Shown piece by piece: positions 35,078 to 46,625 of a stretch of 60,781 nt of DNA. Made by a program: the position numbers and the translations under genes. Origin of the DNA: Nemertoderma westbladi (Eukaryota > Xenacoelomorpha > Nemertodermatida > Nemertodermatidae); the NCBI GenBank assembly GCA_032718475.1, contig JAUCBJ010002494.1:1-60781 (forward strand), given 5' to 3'. Each line of letters begins with the position of its first letter. Position 1 is the first letter of the stretch. A model generated the notes under the pieces. The model saw only the letters and a list, made by a program, of their open reading frames with translations. It was not told the DNA's origin and ran no database searches.

Positions 35078-38000
35078 CTAACAAGTTCCATAGAACCAAG
35101 TAACCAGATTGGCTGCATCATGTCTCTGGAGACTGACACAAAAGAGATGGTGCCGGGTATTACAATGAGCAATGAGATTCCTACGAACGTTATTAGTTAA
35201 TTTTCTTACAAATTTTGCATTTTTAAACAACCTTGATTTTTTTTTAACCTTATATGTATTTCTTTGAGTAACTTTTGCTGCTCGAGTTAGATATAGACGT
35301 GTACGGTTTGGATGAACGATGTTATGTTTATCTGATTGATTTGTCTTTATAACATTGTTATCATGTGGTTGTATGATGTCCTTGGTTGATTTGACATCTT
35401 CACTGGCGTCTTTGTTTTCTAGGTTTATATTTTTTAATTCATCAGCGTCTGTTATTTCCAATGGAATGATCTGTTTCACAGATGTTGTTAAGGACCTAGA
35501 TCCTTTCTTTCTCCCGCATACTGTAATTTTCACTGCTCTGCATTTACCATCTCTACTAATTATCATCTCCTCCACACGACATAATTTCCACATGCATTGT
35601 GGAAGCTGTCTGTCCACCAATAGACATATATCTCCTTTTTTCGGAATCCTGTGACCTACTAAGGAATGTGCTGGAGTTAAGCACTGATAGTTAGTTGTCA
35701 CTGTTATCATCTGATACAAAGATTAATGGACGACTATTCACTGAGGCTTCTACTGACACAATGAAGGTTTGTAATTCTTCATACGTCAATATGCTTCATC
35801 CGATAACCTTCTTCAAACACACTTTCATGGTTCCTACTAAACGCTCGATGAAACCATAAGCTGCAGGATTTAAAGGAACATTGAACTCCCAATCAATGCC
35901 TAATTTGCCAAACTCATCAATAACTGTTTTGTATTTTTGGACCTTTTGTATTGCTTCGATTTCTTTCCATGACTTTTTAAATATCTTGGAATTATCCGAC
36001 AAGATTAGAGATACACCATCTCTAATCTTGTCCCTCTTATACCTATAAATCTGTGGAATGCGGCTATAAATGATTGATGACTTAAATCATACATTAACTC
36101 TAAATGGATGGCGCGAACTATTGCGCAAACAATTAAATATATATATACCTTTGTAGTTATAGTGTCAGTAATTGAATGAGTTACCGTTAAGGGACCACAA
36201 AAATTAATAATAAAAATTAAAAATAATAAAATTCCAACATGTTCGAATACACCAACTTCTTGCGTAATTCTTTCCAATGGCAAAGGGCTAATTGCAGGAC
36301 AAGTATATGTCTTTCCTTGAACATATTTGCATGGTATACAACCTTTGATTATTGTTTTGATTTATTGACGACCTCGAGGGATCCAAAATTTATCCATAAC
36401 TTGAACCAATGTTTCACGAACCCTAGAATGCATTACCATTTCGTGAGCCTCTTCAATGACTAGTTTTGTGAAGTCATGATTTGTCGGTAAAACAATAGGG
36501 TTATTTGTTTGCCATGACCCAAATCGACCTTGTATACAACCCTTGGACCGAATTATGTGGTCGTTATCCATGAAAAGATTCAGTTGTTGAACCAAATTTG
36601 GACATTTTGTTTTTGCTTTGCTCCTCGGAAATTTAATTTCCTGTGGAAAACATTCCTGTTGTATTAATTGGAGATTGTTTTTTCGGCGTTTTTTAAATCT
36701 CTTGAAGTCAACATTGGGTTACTAATAAATTCGAATGACTTGTCCCTTTTAGATTTTATGTTCTTGACAAACCTTAACACCCAGGATAACTTTCGAATTA
36801 ATCCTATTTTGTGGCTTGAATCGTTACAACCTAAGATTGATGTAGCTGGGGGTGAGACGGAAACTTCTCTATCCAACAGTGCCAGTGTTGTAATATAATG
36901 TATTTCCACTAAACTTGATTTTGACACATTATCTCTCGATATTATTGGATTATTTGGCCAGGTCTCTATCGGCGTTTTTAAAAATTCAGGTTCATTGAAC
37001 CATAATTTCGAATTGAGTAATGATTCTGCAGAAAAACTTATTGTTGGAAGATCTGCAGGGAAGATCTGGTGCTGGTTAATTGGTCCTGGAACATAACGCC
37101 AATTGATTGATATTACGGTAGAAATTTCGCGAATTTCCTTTACACGATTGTGCACAAATTGGTTGTATTTATTGCTGGACCCTACCAACCAATACAAAAC
37201 ATCCATTGCATCCATCCACATGTAGATCTTAGAGATTTTCAATCGTAATGATTTGTGTACAAATATTAGTAATCGCGCTAGAAGTAAAGATCCCATTAAT
37301 TCCTTTCTTGGTGTTGAGTGGCCCATTTTTGTGGTTTGCTGTGGGCACACCTTTGATTTTACGGTCAATAATTATACAGTAGTTGCTTAATCAGTGTACT
37401 GGTCTTTCACATAAACAACACCAGCATATAACTTATCACTGGCATCTGAGAATCCATGTAACTCAATTTGACTAATTTCTTTGCCTTTGTCAAATAAGTA
37501 CCAGGGTATAGAAATTTTGTTAACACTAACAATCCTTTCACCCACTTTCCCATTTTTCTTCGTTTGATTTAGGTAATGGATCATCCCATCCTAATTTTGC
37601 TTGACATAATGCCTGAAATGCAGGTTTGAATTGACTGGTGAATGGTATTAGTATTCCCATTGGATCATATATCCTTGTAGACAATTGTAATACGGCTTTG
37701 AATGTTTTCTTAAGGGAGTTCACAAATTCAAATACTGATGTCAGATTGAAACAAAGTTTGTCTGGTTCTATATCCCATCCTTGTCCTAAAACTCGTTTCA
37801 CCTTTTCTGTCTGAAGATTTGGAAGATTCATTGCCACTTTTACATATGTTTCATCATCTTCTCTTACATCAGTTTTATTCTTGGTTTCAAGGTGAACCTT
37901 TGTTGAGCTAATTGATATGTCCTGCAACTGTGCTTGTAATTGGTCTGAGTTTGATATCCATCTGCGGAGATTAAATCCACCTCGGCCAAGAATTTGTCTC

Positions 38001-39425
38001 GCTTCCTTAACGAATTGAAGACCTTCTTCTACTGTTTCTGCTCCCAAATTTAAATCATCTACATATAACTCTCTTAATTTTTCTATCACCTGAAATTGGT
38101 TTTTATTTGCTTCTAATTCTATGTCTAAATGGTGTTGTATTATTTCTGACAAAATGTTCGAAGAGCATGTCAACCCAAATGCTGCACGTGTGTAAAGATA
38201 TGCTTGAATTTTCAAGGGTTTACTATCATTGATGTTGCTGACCCAAAGGAAACGGAGACAATCTCTATCTGTTTCATTAATTTTGCAGCGCATGAAGGAT
38301 TGTTCCACGTCTGCGGTTAGTCCAATGCGATTTAAACGGAAACGATATAGGTTTCCAACCAAATTTGGAAGGCGATTGGGACCGCGAATGAGACAATCAT
38401 TTAATGACAAATCAGTGGGGTTGACTCGCGCTGAGGCATTATAAACTACTCTTAGTTTTGTCGACTCCTTTTCTTCTCTTAAGACCCCGTGGTGTGGAAT
38501 GTAATGTAACTGAACTATTGTGTTCTAACCGTTGCCCATTGTGTTCTAACCGTTCCCCAACATTCACTTTTTCTATGTACCCTTTCGCATAATGTTCTTT
38601 AATTACCTTGTCATAGCGATCCAAAATCCCTAATTTCTGTAGCCGTTTAACTAATGATAACAATGCTTGAAACACATATTGTAATGATCATGTAATTGAT
38701 TGGGATTCAGCTTCCATGTTAAACTGACTGAGTACATACAGTACCTTCTTATAATGTATATGTTCCTATTATATTTGCTGATAGCTCACTATGGTACTCT
38801 TTTGGACTAATACCCATACTGTCTAAAGAAAAAAATGCTTTTAAAATTGTCGCTAGTAAATCTGTTGAGTTGTTCTCGCTATTGTTAGAGGAATCGACCT
38901 CCATAGTTGAAACAAGCATGCACATATTACCTTGTTGTGAGATATTTGCACATAATGCAATTTCATTGTTGTGAAATTGTCCTGTGTTTCCTGAAAGTAA
39001 CCAACCTATTCCAGTTCCAGAGTGTAATGCAACAAGGCCTGTATCAGAGACTCTAATTGATCTTCCAGTTACTATTTCCCAGTAGAAATCACTTCCTACT
39101 AAGAGTTGAACCGAAAACACAAATTCTTGTGTTGATTTTTTATACGAAGAATTAGCTAATTCTATTGATTCAAATGAAACTCGAATTTTTGCATATGTTT
39201 CTAACGGAATGTTATTGTGTATTGGATTGCAAATTGTGTCTACTACCAATGCTGACATTGTAAATATTGAGTTGTCCTTCAGGGTAATTTGAGCTACATT
39301 TAGAGATGTAAATTCACTTTCCTTACCACCAAATCCGTTTACACTAATACTTTCCTTTCCTATAATCGGTAAGTTGTTATCCTTCACAAACTTGTTGATA
39401 ACAAATGACTTTTGACTCCCTTAAT
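35078..39425 (-). pseudogene. BEL/Pao retrotransposon pol (PR-RT-RNaseH-IN)
   Basis: Read right to left: protease (39425-38749; GSQKSF after the active-site Asp, then LLVGSDFYWEIVTG and IGWLLSG), RT (38675-37538; SLNDCLIRGPNRLP, RFLWVSN, RAAFGLTCS, catalytic ELYVDDLNLG), RNase H (37584-36664; LHGFSDASDKLYAGV, TPRKELMGSLLLARLL), integrase (36595-35796; H2C2-type start, KVYIYLIVCAIVRAIHLEL, FIERLVGTMK) and a C-terminal domain (35719-35078; LTPAHSLVGHRI, GDICLLV). All are diagnostic of BEL/Pao. The protease active-site DSG is broken by a stop (about 39421), and there are frameshifts near 38.49, 37.55, 37.37 and 36.0 kb. A 21-bp tandem duplication lies at 38517-38560. Inactive. Confidence 0.8.
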
Positions 39426-39957
39426 CGAAAAATTTATTTGTTTTGCTTATACCATTTTTGGTCTGTTTGGCAGTCAATAGTCGCGGTTTGAAGTAAGGCA
39501 TTTATTATTTTCAACCATTTCAACCAATGTATATTATAATAATATTATATATACTAAACAGGTCTTCATCAGTGGCGGCTCAGAATCGATCTACTGACTA
39601 AGAAACTAATAACTAAGAACTACTAGCACAGGAGTAAGCACAAAAATGAAAAATGGATTTACCGGTAGTGGTCAACTGTCTGACTGTGTGGAAAAATGGG
39701 GCCTCTTTATAATACTAACAATAATATTCAAAAATTCATATTTTAATAATTTTTATTTTGTGTCCGAAAGGTAGAAATGCGAATATAATTGGGGTCCAAA
39801 AACGTACAGTATACACCAAAAACAATAATAACAAAAAAATAATAATAATAATGTGACATACACAACCAAATACTCTCAACCGACTATTATAATGTTGTCT
39901 ACCATACCGGGTTAAATTCAAGCATGTATTGCGTAGGCCTATTGAGTGTGGGGTGCT

Positions 39958-41023
39958 CATGTGTAATGTAATGCTTCTCGCTGATTTTACGATCGGCCCA
40001 GTCCCTACATCACCGTCTGATCTTAATACTGAAAGGGTGTGGGTAGTACATGCACCACATAAGTCTTTAAGTGCTAACGCGGGATTTCCTTGGTAAAGTG
40101 ACACCATACCAGTGATATCTGAAAGTACCAATGTGCTAACTCAGTAACAGACTTTAGCAACATTTAGCAACACCAATTCTGCAGCACCCTCAAGAGGACT
40201 CAAGAGTTCTAAAGTGCTAACTTACTAAAAACACCAATAACAATAGTAATATTAGGCAAAGGTAGGAGTTTGAAGTGATGGTATCTGTAAATCTTGAAAG
40301 ATAATGATTAGGTGTTTTTGTGTGGAATATTTCAAGACACCACACATCATAAAATGCTAATTCATTATTCGTTCTTTGGGATGTGAAAGGATATTGAATT
40401 ATATTATAATATTAAATATTTAATCATTTGTTTCAAAAATATCAATATTTATTTAGTTTCAACAACGTCAATAGAATCAAAATATTTATATTAAAATTTA
40501 AGTAAAATTACACAACATAGTTTGTCTAATGATTCTTATAGTGTTATTGATTGTTTGAAAATCAAGATGTTCAGAATAAATTTAAATTCCATTATTTGAA
40601 CGTTAAAAATTGGTTGGTAACATTATTTCAACGTTTCAAATTGGTTACAAACTGAATTGGGGGGTGGGGGGTGTACACACCAAATTTTATACTACTGTAC
40701 CAAGTTTTTGCAAATTTCATTTGTGAAAATGTTCTCAAACATAAAATATATTAAATTAAAATATATTGTAACGTTCTATATTTTTCGTTTTCAAAATAAA
40801 ATAGAGAATCTTAAAAAAAATTTTCTCTTTTTTAAACAATAGAACATTTCTGCATTTCCAATCGCTAATTTCTCAGGCTACCAAAGGGGATCAGAACCTT
40901 AATGCGCATATAAGACAATGAATGCTCGTATTTATGGATGTATGTTACCACTATATAATTTCCACTGACTGGAATTATTTATTTCAGAAATACATTGTCA
41001 TCTATATTGTGATGTATGGTTGA
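39958..41023. other. Interior of the 6-kb element, no gene recognised
   Basis: AT-rich sequence with repeats of GTGCTAACT (40070-40220) and homopolymer A/T runs. No coding region is supported. Confidence 0.4.
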
Positions 41024-41410
41024 TTAAAAAGCAATAAACACAATAAACGCTATAAATAGAATGCTGTACCGTCGCCACCACAACTCCCTATCACCCATGA
41101 CATTTGCTAGATCATCCGCATCTTCAAGGCCAGTGTCCTTTAAGATGCGTCTCAAGAAAGTCATGGGCTGTCCACCATGCTTATTCACTCCATGAAGCTG
41201 CCAAAGCACAAGATTGTGCACTGACTGGTCTAAACGGCGAAAGCAATGTCCTGCAAAGCGGAGGCGAATTTGTTCTAGTGTCAAGCCTGGGGGTACCAAT
41301 GAGACACCTCCAATGATATATAGTGTCTGGTTGGAGATGTGTGGATTGTACTTGACACTATGAACTCGGCGTAGCATTCTTGTGAATGTGCCATTCAGAG
41401 ATTTGGTGTT
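41024..41410 (-). pseudogene. LINE ORF2 C-terminal fragment (family L-A, copy 1)
   Basis: The frame reads LTLEQIRLRFAGHCFRR, NLVLWQLHGVNKHGGQP, TFLRRILKDTGL and MGDRELW, a C-terminal pattern common in APE-type LINEs. The same stretch occurs at 42.4-42.6 kb and 56.3-56.6 kb, so there are three copies of one family in the window. Confidence 0.6.
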
Positions 41411-42375
41411 TTTGCTACACATGCTAACTGTATACAGAAATCTTATATTTTTATCAGATTATCATTCAATTTCAGTGCATATAATATTTGTGTCTCACGT
41501 GTATTGAATAGTCCATAAAGTTGTTTATATGTTGCCTAACAGCGGTTGTGGTATTACTGAACTCTCATTGGTAACTACAGAAGCCGGTATTCTTGCGTCT
41601 TATTGGCTGTTCTACTTCACTGAGCCTTGTTTGTACCCATATATAATCAGTGTCCACCCTGACACGATAGGCTTAACCTGATACCATCTTCAGGTACTTT
41701 ACATCAATTTTATAGCCTAGCAAGTCACGTTAATTACAACGGCTTGCAATATTTTACCTTATTACTTGCAACTTATCACTTGTCATTTGCAATTTAACAT
41801 CTTATTGCTTATTATTTGTGTTTACTATTATTGCATTACTTGTTAATGAATATACTGGGCCAGAGATCAAACCAACTCGATTTCCACACGGTAAGTGCAT
41901 ATTGCGCCCTGTCAGTAATAGATTCGGTTCATTTAATGCGAGTGTGTGTGTCTATAGTACTGCAATATTATTCCCAACTAGTAAACATCATCTATCAATA
42001 ATGCAAGTGATACGAGTAAACTGTGCGCTTATCACGCACTAAGCCAACGTAGTGTCCTACCTGTGATATATATAAGTCATACGTACATTTGCTAGCCAAC
42101 AACACAATATAACGGAACGGTTTACACGTAACTATCGCACCCCCTTGAAGCAGTTTGTAAGTGCTGAGGCTTTATACTTACAGTAACTAATTCTAGATCC
42201 CGTTAAGATATATATATATTAGATAATATATATATACCCCCACACTTTCGTGAGTGTTCCTGCTGTGTGGCAGGTATCCCAAGGCATTGATAGCACTCAT
42301 AAGAACTACACAAAGACTTGCTGTGGCATCTTCAGGTTAGCCTCCCATAAACGCCTTGAAAGGTGTCCTCTCCTC
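41405..42375 (-). repeat. LTR-like repeat, copy 2 (solo)
   Basis: Inverse of the repeat at 3821-4660; see that entry for matching blocks. It lies between two LINE C-terminal fragments with no BEL coding sequence attached, so it is best explained as a solo LTR. Confidence 0.55.
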
Positions 42376-42384
42376 AGCAGTTGT

Positions 42385-44565
42385 TTAAGAATGCTGTGCC
42401 GGCTTGTCGACAAAATTGCGCTGCCACAACTCCCTATCACCCATGACATTTGCTAGATCATCCACATTTTCAAGGCCAGTGTCCTTTAAGATGCGTATCA
42501 AGAAAGTCATGGGCTGTCCACCATGCTTCTTCACTCCATGAGGCTGCCAAAGTACAAGATTATGCAGTGGGCCCCATGGTCCCACGACCTTTACGGAACC
42601 CATTCTGATTTCCACGGAGCAGTCTCTCAATGGGATCCCTGATGCGATTTAACAGAATCCTATTATATAGCTTTGCAGCAATCGAGATCAATGAGATTCC
42701 CCGAAAAGAACCATAGAGTGTTAGGTTGGCCTTCTAGGGAACTGGCACCAACTTATTTGTTTTCATTTCTTGTGGGACTCTTGTTGTTCGGTACATGTCT
42801 ACTCTGATGGTATAGATGAGCTTTAAACACTCAGGTATTTTAAAGACCTCAGGGGGAACACCATCTACTCCACTGGCACGATTGGTCTTAATGCTCTTTG
42901 CAGCAGCCTTCACTTCTGCAAAGGAGATATCGCCAATGGGAATATCTGGGAGTACAGACTCAGACACTTTTACTTCTATAAAGTTATCAGGCAATACCCT
43001 GTCATTATTGAGGAGCTTTTCAAAGTGGGCTTCCAACCATTTAGGCGATCGGCTGGTGATTCAGCCTTAACGTTGGTGGTTGGTTGGCTTTTCCGCCCAG
43101 TAAGCAAGTTGATCGATTTCCATGCCTGGGATGATTGCCTGCTGTCGTCAGCATCATTGATGGCATCAACCTGTTGGTTTATTAGCTCCTGTAGATTAAC
43201 AGAGTACTGCCTGTTCAGGGACCTAGATGCAGCCTTATCTGCATTCTTGGCTGCTGTAGTCTGTTTGAGTCAGGACTCTTTCTGCGCCTTATAGAGGTCA
43301 TTTCGGCACTTCTGAATTTTGTTGTCAGTACAGGGGGTCATTTTCCTGTTTCGAGGGTATACAGGAACTGTTTCTGCAGCTGCTAACTGAACTGCTTCTG
43401 TAAAGGCAGTATTGCCCTCACAGTGATCTGCCGCCTCAGAGGCAAGAACCTCGTACCTACCTGTTGCTCAGCTATAGTGTGAAGCTGGATCTCACACTTG
43501 GCTGTTGCAACAGAGAGGACCAGTCATGCCGCGGCAAGGCAGATTTCGTTGTTCTGCTAGCACGCAGACTAAGTCTTACCCTGGCTGCAATAAAGCGGTG
43601 ATCACTGGAGAAGGGTCGAAGTGTAAATGCATTACAGTCTTGTATAGAGCTCCTGACTTCCTACGAATCAGAATATGGTCTATCTGGGACTTGTGACCAC
43701 TGGGTCCACATGAGTCCATAGCTTTCCAGTTCGCTTTTTGAACTGGGTTCCAGCCATAAACAACACATTTCCAGAGATAAAATCCTGAAGATGGAAGGAA
43801 TTTCGGTTAACACTATTGCTATAGACCCAGGGCGATGTAGGTGATTGATGCAGAGTTGCATTAAAGTCTCCCAGGAATGTTAAGAATGCAAGCTGATCCA
43901 CTCCATCAGTAGCTGCTTGTAGATTGAGGTAGAAGTTTTCCACCTCCTCTATAGAGGCAACACTAGTTGGAGAGTAGCACACAATCAGAACCACCTTAGG
44001 AAACTTCTTAGCCAGTCTTCCAGAACATGAGAAGTGGCAACGGATGATGCGATTAGAGATTTGGTCTATTTTGTCCAATGCTGCATGTGCAGTTGGATTC
44101 ATAAATGATCATCAATTCCTCCATTGCCACTATCATCTTCTGACGCGAAGGCGAGTCGCCAACCGCCCCCATGTCCTTAATCGGAACCTCATCAGTCTGT
44201 CCAGTCCTTATTCGGTGCTCTTGAACACCCACTGCGCTAAGAGAAAGCTTATCTGTCAAGGCAGTCGGCTCACCTTGTCGCATTGGGGACCCGAGTGTTA
44301 GGGTGTTTACTGAGGCTAGTCTAGTGACTTGCCTCAGATTCACCAATGGCTTTGTTGGTCGGGGTGGAACATGAGAGTAGCCTCCAACTCCAGAATCCCT
44401 CTCCCCCTCACAATCTGGCCTCCCTGGTGACCCAGGGTTTGGGCCAGAAAGGTCATCAGGAAAGGGACTCAAAGAATTGTTTGCCGCTCTCTCTCCAGTA
44501 GGGGGTGAGACAGGCAGCCGGTCAGTAGATAACTGACGCCTGTGAGGCCGATTGTGTCCAGTCAT
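42385..44565 (-). pseudogene. APE-type LINE, internally deleted (family L-A, copy 2)
   Basis: Right to left: a Pro-rich N-terminal region (44565-44300) and AP-endonuclease parts (44102-43680; VVLIVCYSPTS, LGDFNATL, and a TGKLWTHVDPV segment where LINEs have the terminal His/Asp motif). Next come the RT start (43036-42734; KTNRASGVDGVPPEVF) and RT motif 1-2 (42720-42570; [27 protein letters not shown]). The sequence then jumps straight to the C terminus (42570-42410; NLVLWQPHGVKKHGGQP). The RT palm with the catalytic Asp pair is deleted. Several stops. Inactive. Confidence 0.65.
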
Positions 44566-45104
44566 TCCATTGGCCTCTAGTGGCTGGACCTCCGTTTACT
44601 AATGTAATCCATAGTGGGGGTTGGGGGGTGCTTTTTTGCCGAGTCAGCTCTCGGGGCAAATACCATACCCTGGTTTGCCATTCCACAGGGTGGGTATCGC
44701 TGTGGAGTCAGATATGAGGCCCATCACCCATATCTACTCTGGCGCACATGACCCACCATTGGCTGTGCAGCTCATCTGCTGGGCCACGCCCTTTACCCCT
44801 GCTTCCAGGTGCAGGTCGCAGTGAAGTGCACTCACAGTGCACATGAGAACACTCTACTCCTGACCAGCCATTGGTAGATCACCATCTGCCTGGCCAGGCC
44901 ATATACCCCTGCAGCCAAGTATATCTGTCCTTAATCCAGGACCAAGGGCGTCCTTATTCAATAACGAAGGGGGTCCTAGTTACAGGACCACATTTTCCCT
45001 AGTAAGAGGGTCTATGCAGCTACAGGTGGCACCTCCTTTATGCTGCATGGAGGGGGCAAGTTTTCTTGATCAATGACCTAGAATACCTGATCTGACCTAA
45101 GACA
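44566..45104. other. LINE 5' flank, non-coding
   Basis: GC-richer than its surroundings, with repeated GGCCACGCC/CTGGCCAGGCC words (44790, 44900). No frame is convincing. Probably the 5' UTR of the adjacent LINE. Confidence 0.35.
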
Positions 45105-45579
45105 CACTCAATACGCAATACATGCCTGAATTTATCCCGGGATGGTAGACAACATTATAATAGTCGGTTGAGAGTATTTGGTTGTGTATGTCACATTATT
45201 ACTATTTTTTTTGGTTATTATTTTTTGGATATTATTGTTTTTGGTGTATACTGTACGTTTTTGGACCCCAATTATATTCGCATTTCTACCTTTCGGACAC
45301 AAAATAAAAATTATTATTTACGTTTCTTCCTTTTTGAATATTATTGTTAGTATTATAAAGAGGCCTCATTTTTCCACACAGTCAGACAGTTGACCACTAC
45401 CGGTAAATCCATTTTTCATTTTTGTGCTTACTCCTGTGCTAGTAGTTCTTAGTTATTAGTTTCTTAGTCAGTAGATCGATTCTGAGCCGCCACTGATGAA
45501 AACCTGTTTAGTATATATAATATTATTATAATATACATTGGTTGAAATATTTGGCTATAGTACTACTTACTACTTTCTA

Positions 45580-46130
45580 GATCTACCTGAGAAAGATCGC
45601 AACCACGATATTGAAAGTCCCGCTACTACTTATTTCGCTTCACCAGTTAAACTTTGTATTAAATGTTGTAGTTTTAATACGTCTGGTAATCCAGAATCAT
45701 GGAATTGCGGAGCGAAAAGAATCTCGCCACCCGCAATATTCTAATAAATTTCCAGAATATTTTGGGGCTAATTTAGGTAACACAGATGTAGCATAATTAC
45801 TACTATTAGCATAAAAACTACTTCTATGAGAGGTTAATTCAATTGCAGCATCACCGGTATCTTGTTCTACTCTAGTTTCTGATAAGTTGTTTCTGATAAT
45901 GACAGTTGTAACTGAGTTATTGCGTTTGTGAGTCTAACCTTGTAGGTCATTGAATGTTGTATGTCGCGTTGATTATCTTCTTCGTCCATAATTGCCCAAA
46001 TTGCAATGTCCATTTCGTCTAGTCGATTGACATAGCCTTGTAAGATTGACACCTGAGACGTTTTTCTCTCGATATTGAAAGACTCCATATCGTCAGAGTC
46101 TTTGAGTGCGATTGTTGCTGCGGCTTGAAC
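45580..46130 (-). pseudogene. BEL/Pao gag N-terminal part, separated from pol
   Basis: The minus-strand frame from about 46130 to 45867 carries a gag start with a helical region (VNRLDEMDIAIWAIMDEED). After a gap, LPKLAPKYSGNLLEYCGW and LKLQHLIQSLTGEAK match the DUF1759 region of BEL/Pao gags; a frameshift near 45700 and a stop near 45645 interrupt it. Strand, family and order fit it being the 5' half of the element whose pol lies at 35.1-39.4 kb, displaced by the 6-kb insertion. The rest of gag, with its zinc knuckles, is not seen. Confidence 0.6.
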
Positions 46131-46254
46131 GCCGCCTCGGGATAACTCCTCGCTTTATTGAATGGATAGCCCAAACTGCAGAGAAGTATATTACTTGCCA
46201 AATTTATTACTATAACTTTTTGTTCAGCACAGCTTTTGCAAAGTCGGCAATGAC

Positions 46255-46323
46255 GTCCAGGTGGGATCGAACTAGTGACCTCCGAGTTGGAAGTCTGACG
46301 CTCTAACCATTCAGCTAGCGGCT
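46255..46323 (-). repeat. tRNA-derived SINE head or tRNA pseudogene
   Basis: On the minus strand, TAGCTGAATGG (A box; plus-strand 46307-46317) and AGTTCGATCCC (B box; 46263-46273) are spaced as in a tRNA, with a plausible D arm and an anticodon-arm region. Pairing of the acceptor stem is poor, so it is not a functional tRNA. The sequence just left (46205-46250) may be its body. Confidence 0.55.
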
Positions 46324-46353
46324 CAGGTAAAAGGTAGACCTGGAAATACTATC

Positions 46354-46625
46354 TGATACCTTGATGTCCGCAATTTACCTCCTCATGACCTCCCAACTGT
46401 CAATACCATCATATGCTGCCACTGTGCTCAACCCTATCGTACTTGGCCGTCTTTAACCACTCGCTACTTTAAAGTAGTTGTTCATGGTTAATATACCCTA
46501 CCCTTTCATTGTACATCGTGGTTAAAGACGGCCAAGTACTGTAGGGTTGAACACAGTGGCAGCATACCATGGTATTGACAGATGGGAGGCCATGAGGAGG
46601 TAAATTGCGGACATACAAGGTATCA
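46354..46625. mobile_element. Hairpin MITE with 107-bp inverted arms
   Basis: Arms 46354-46460 and 46518-46625 are inverse copies at over 90% identity, starting TGATACCTTGATGTCCGC and ending in GGTATCA, with a 57-bp loop. As RNA it would form a long, nearly perfect hairpin. There is no coding potential. Confidence 0.75.

Larger units (their letters stand above)
39518..45548. mobile_element. 6.0-kb element with about 430-bp terminal inverted repeats
   Basis: The left arm 39518-39957 and right arm 45105-45548 are inverse copies, from TTTCAACCAATGTATATTAT at the outer edge to GCATGTATTGCG at the inner edge, with small indels. The outer flanks are both BEL/Pao sequence on the same strand (gag right, protease left), so the whole unit inserted in, or replaced part of, a BEL element. 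The interior has no recognisable transposase but contains LINE fragments and an LTR-like repeat. Exact target duplication is not resolved. Confidence 0.6.

Noticed and set aside
41690-41730. Minus-strand CTGAAGA followed by GGTATCAGG as another hammerhead
   Set aside because: It fits CUGANGA, but no GAAA follows a closing stem II, so the core is incomplete.
43025-43294. Plus-strand frames across the APE-type LINE
   Set aside because: The coding signal (endonuclease and RT motifs) is on the minus strand. The plus frames show no motifs.
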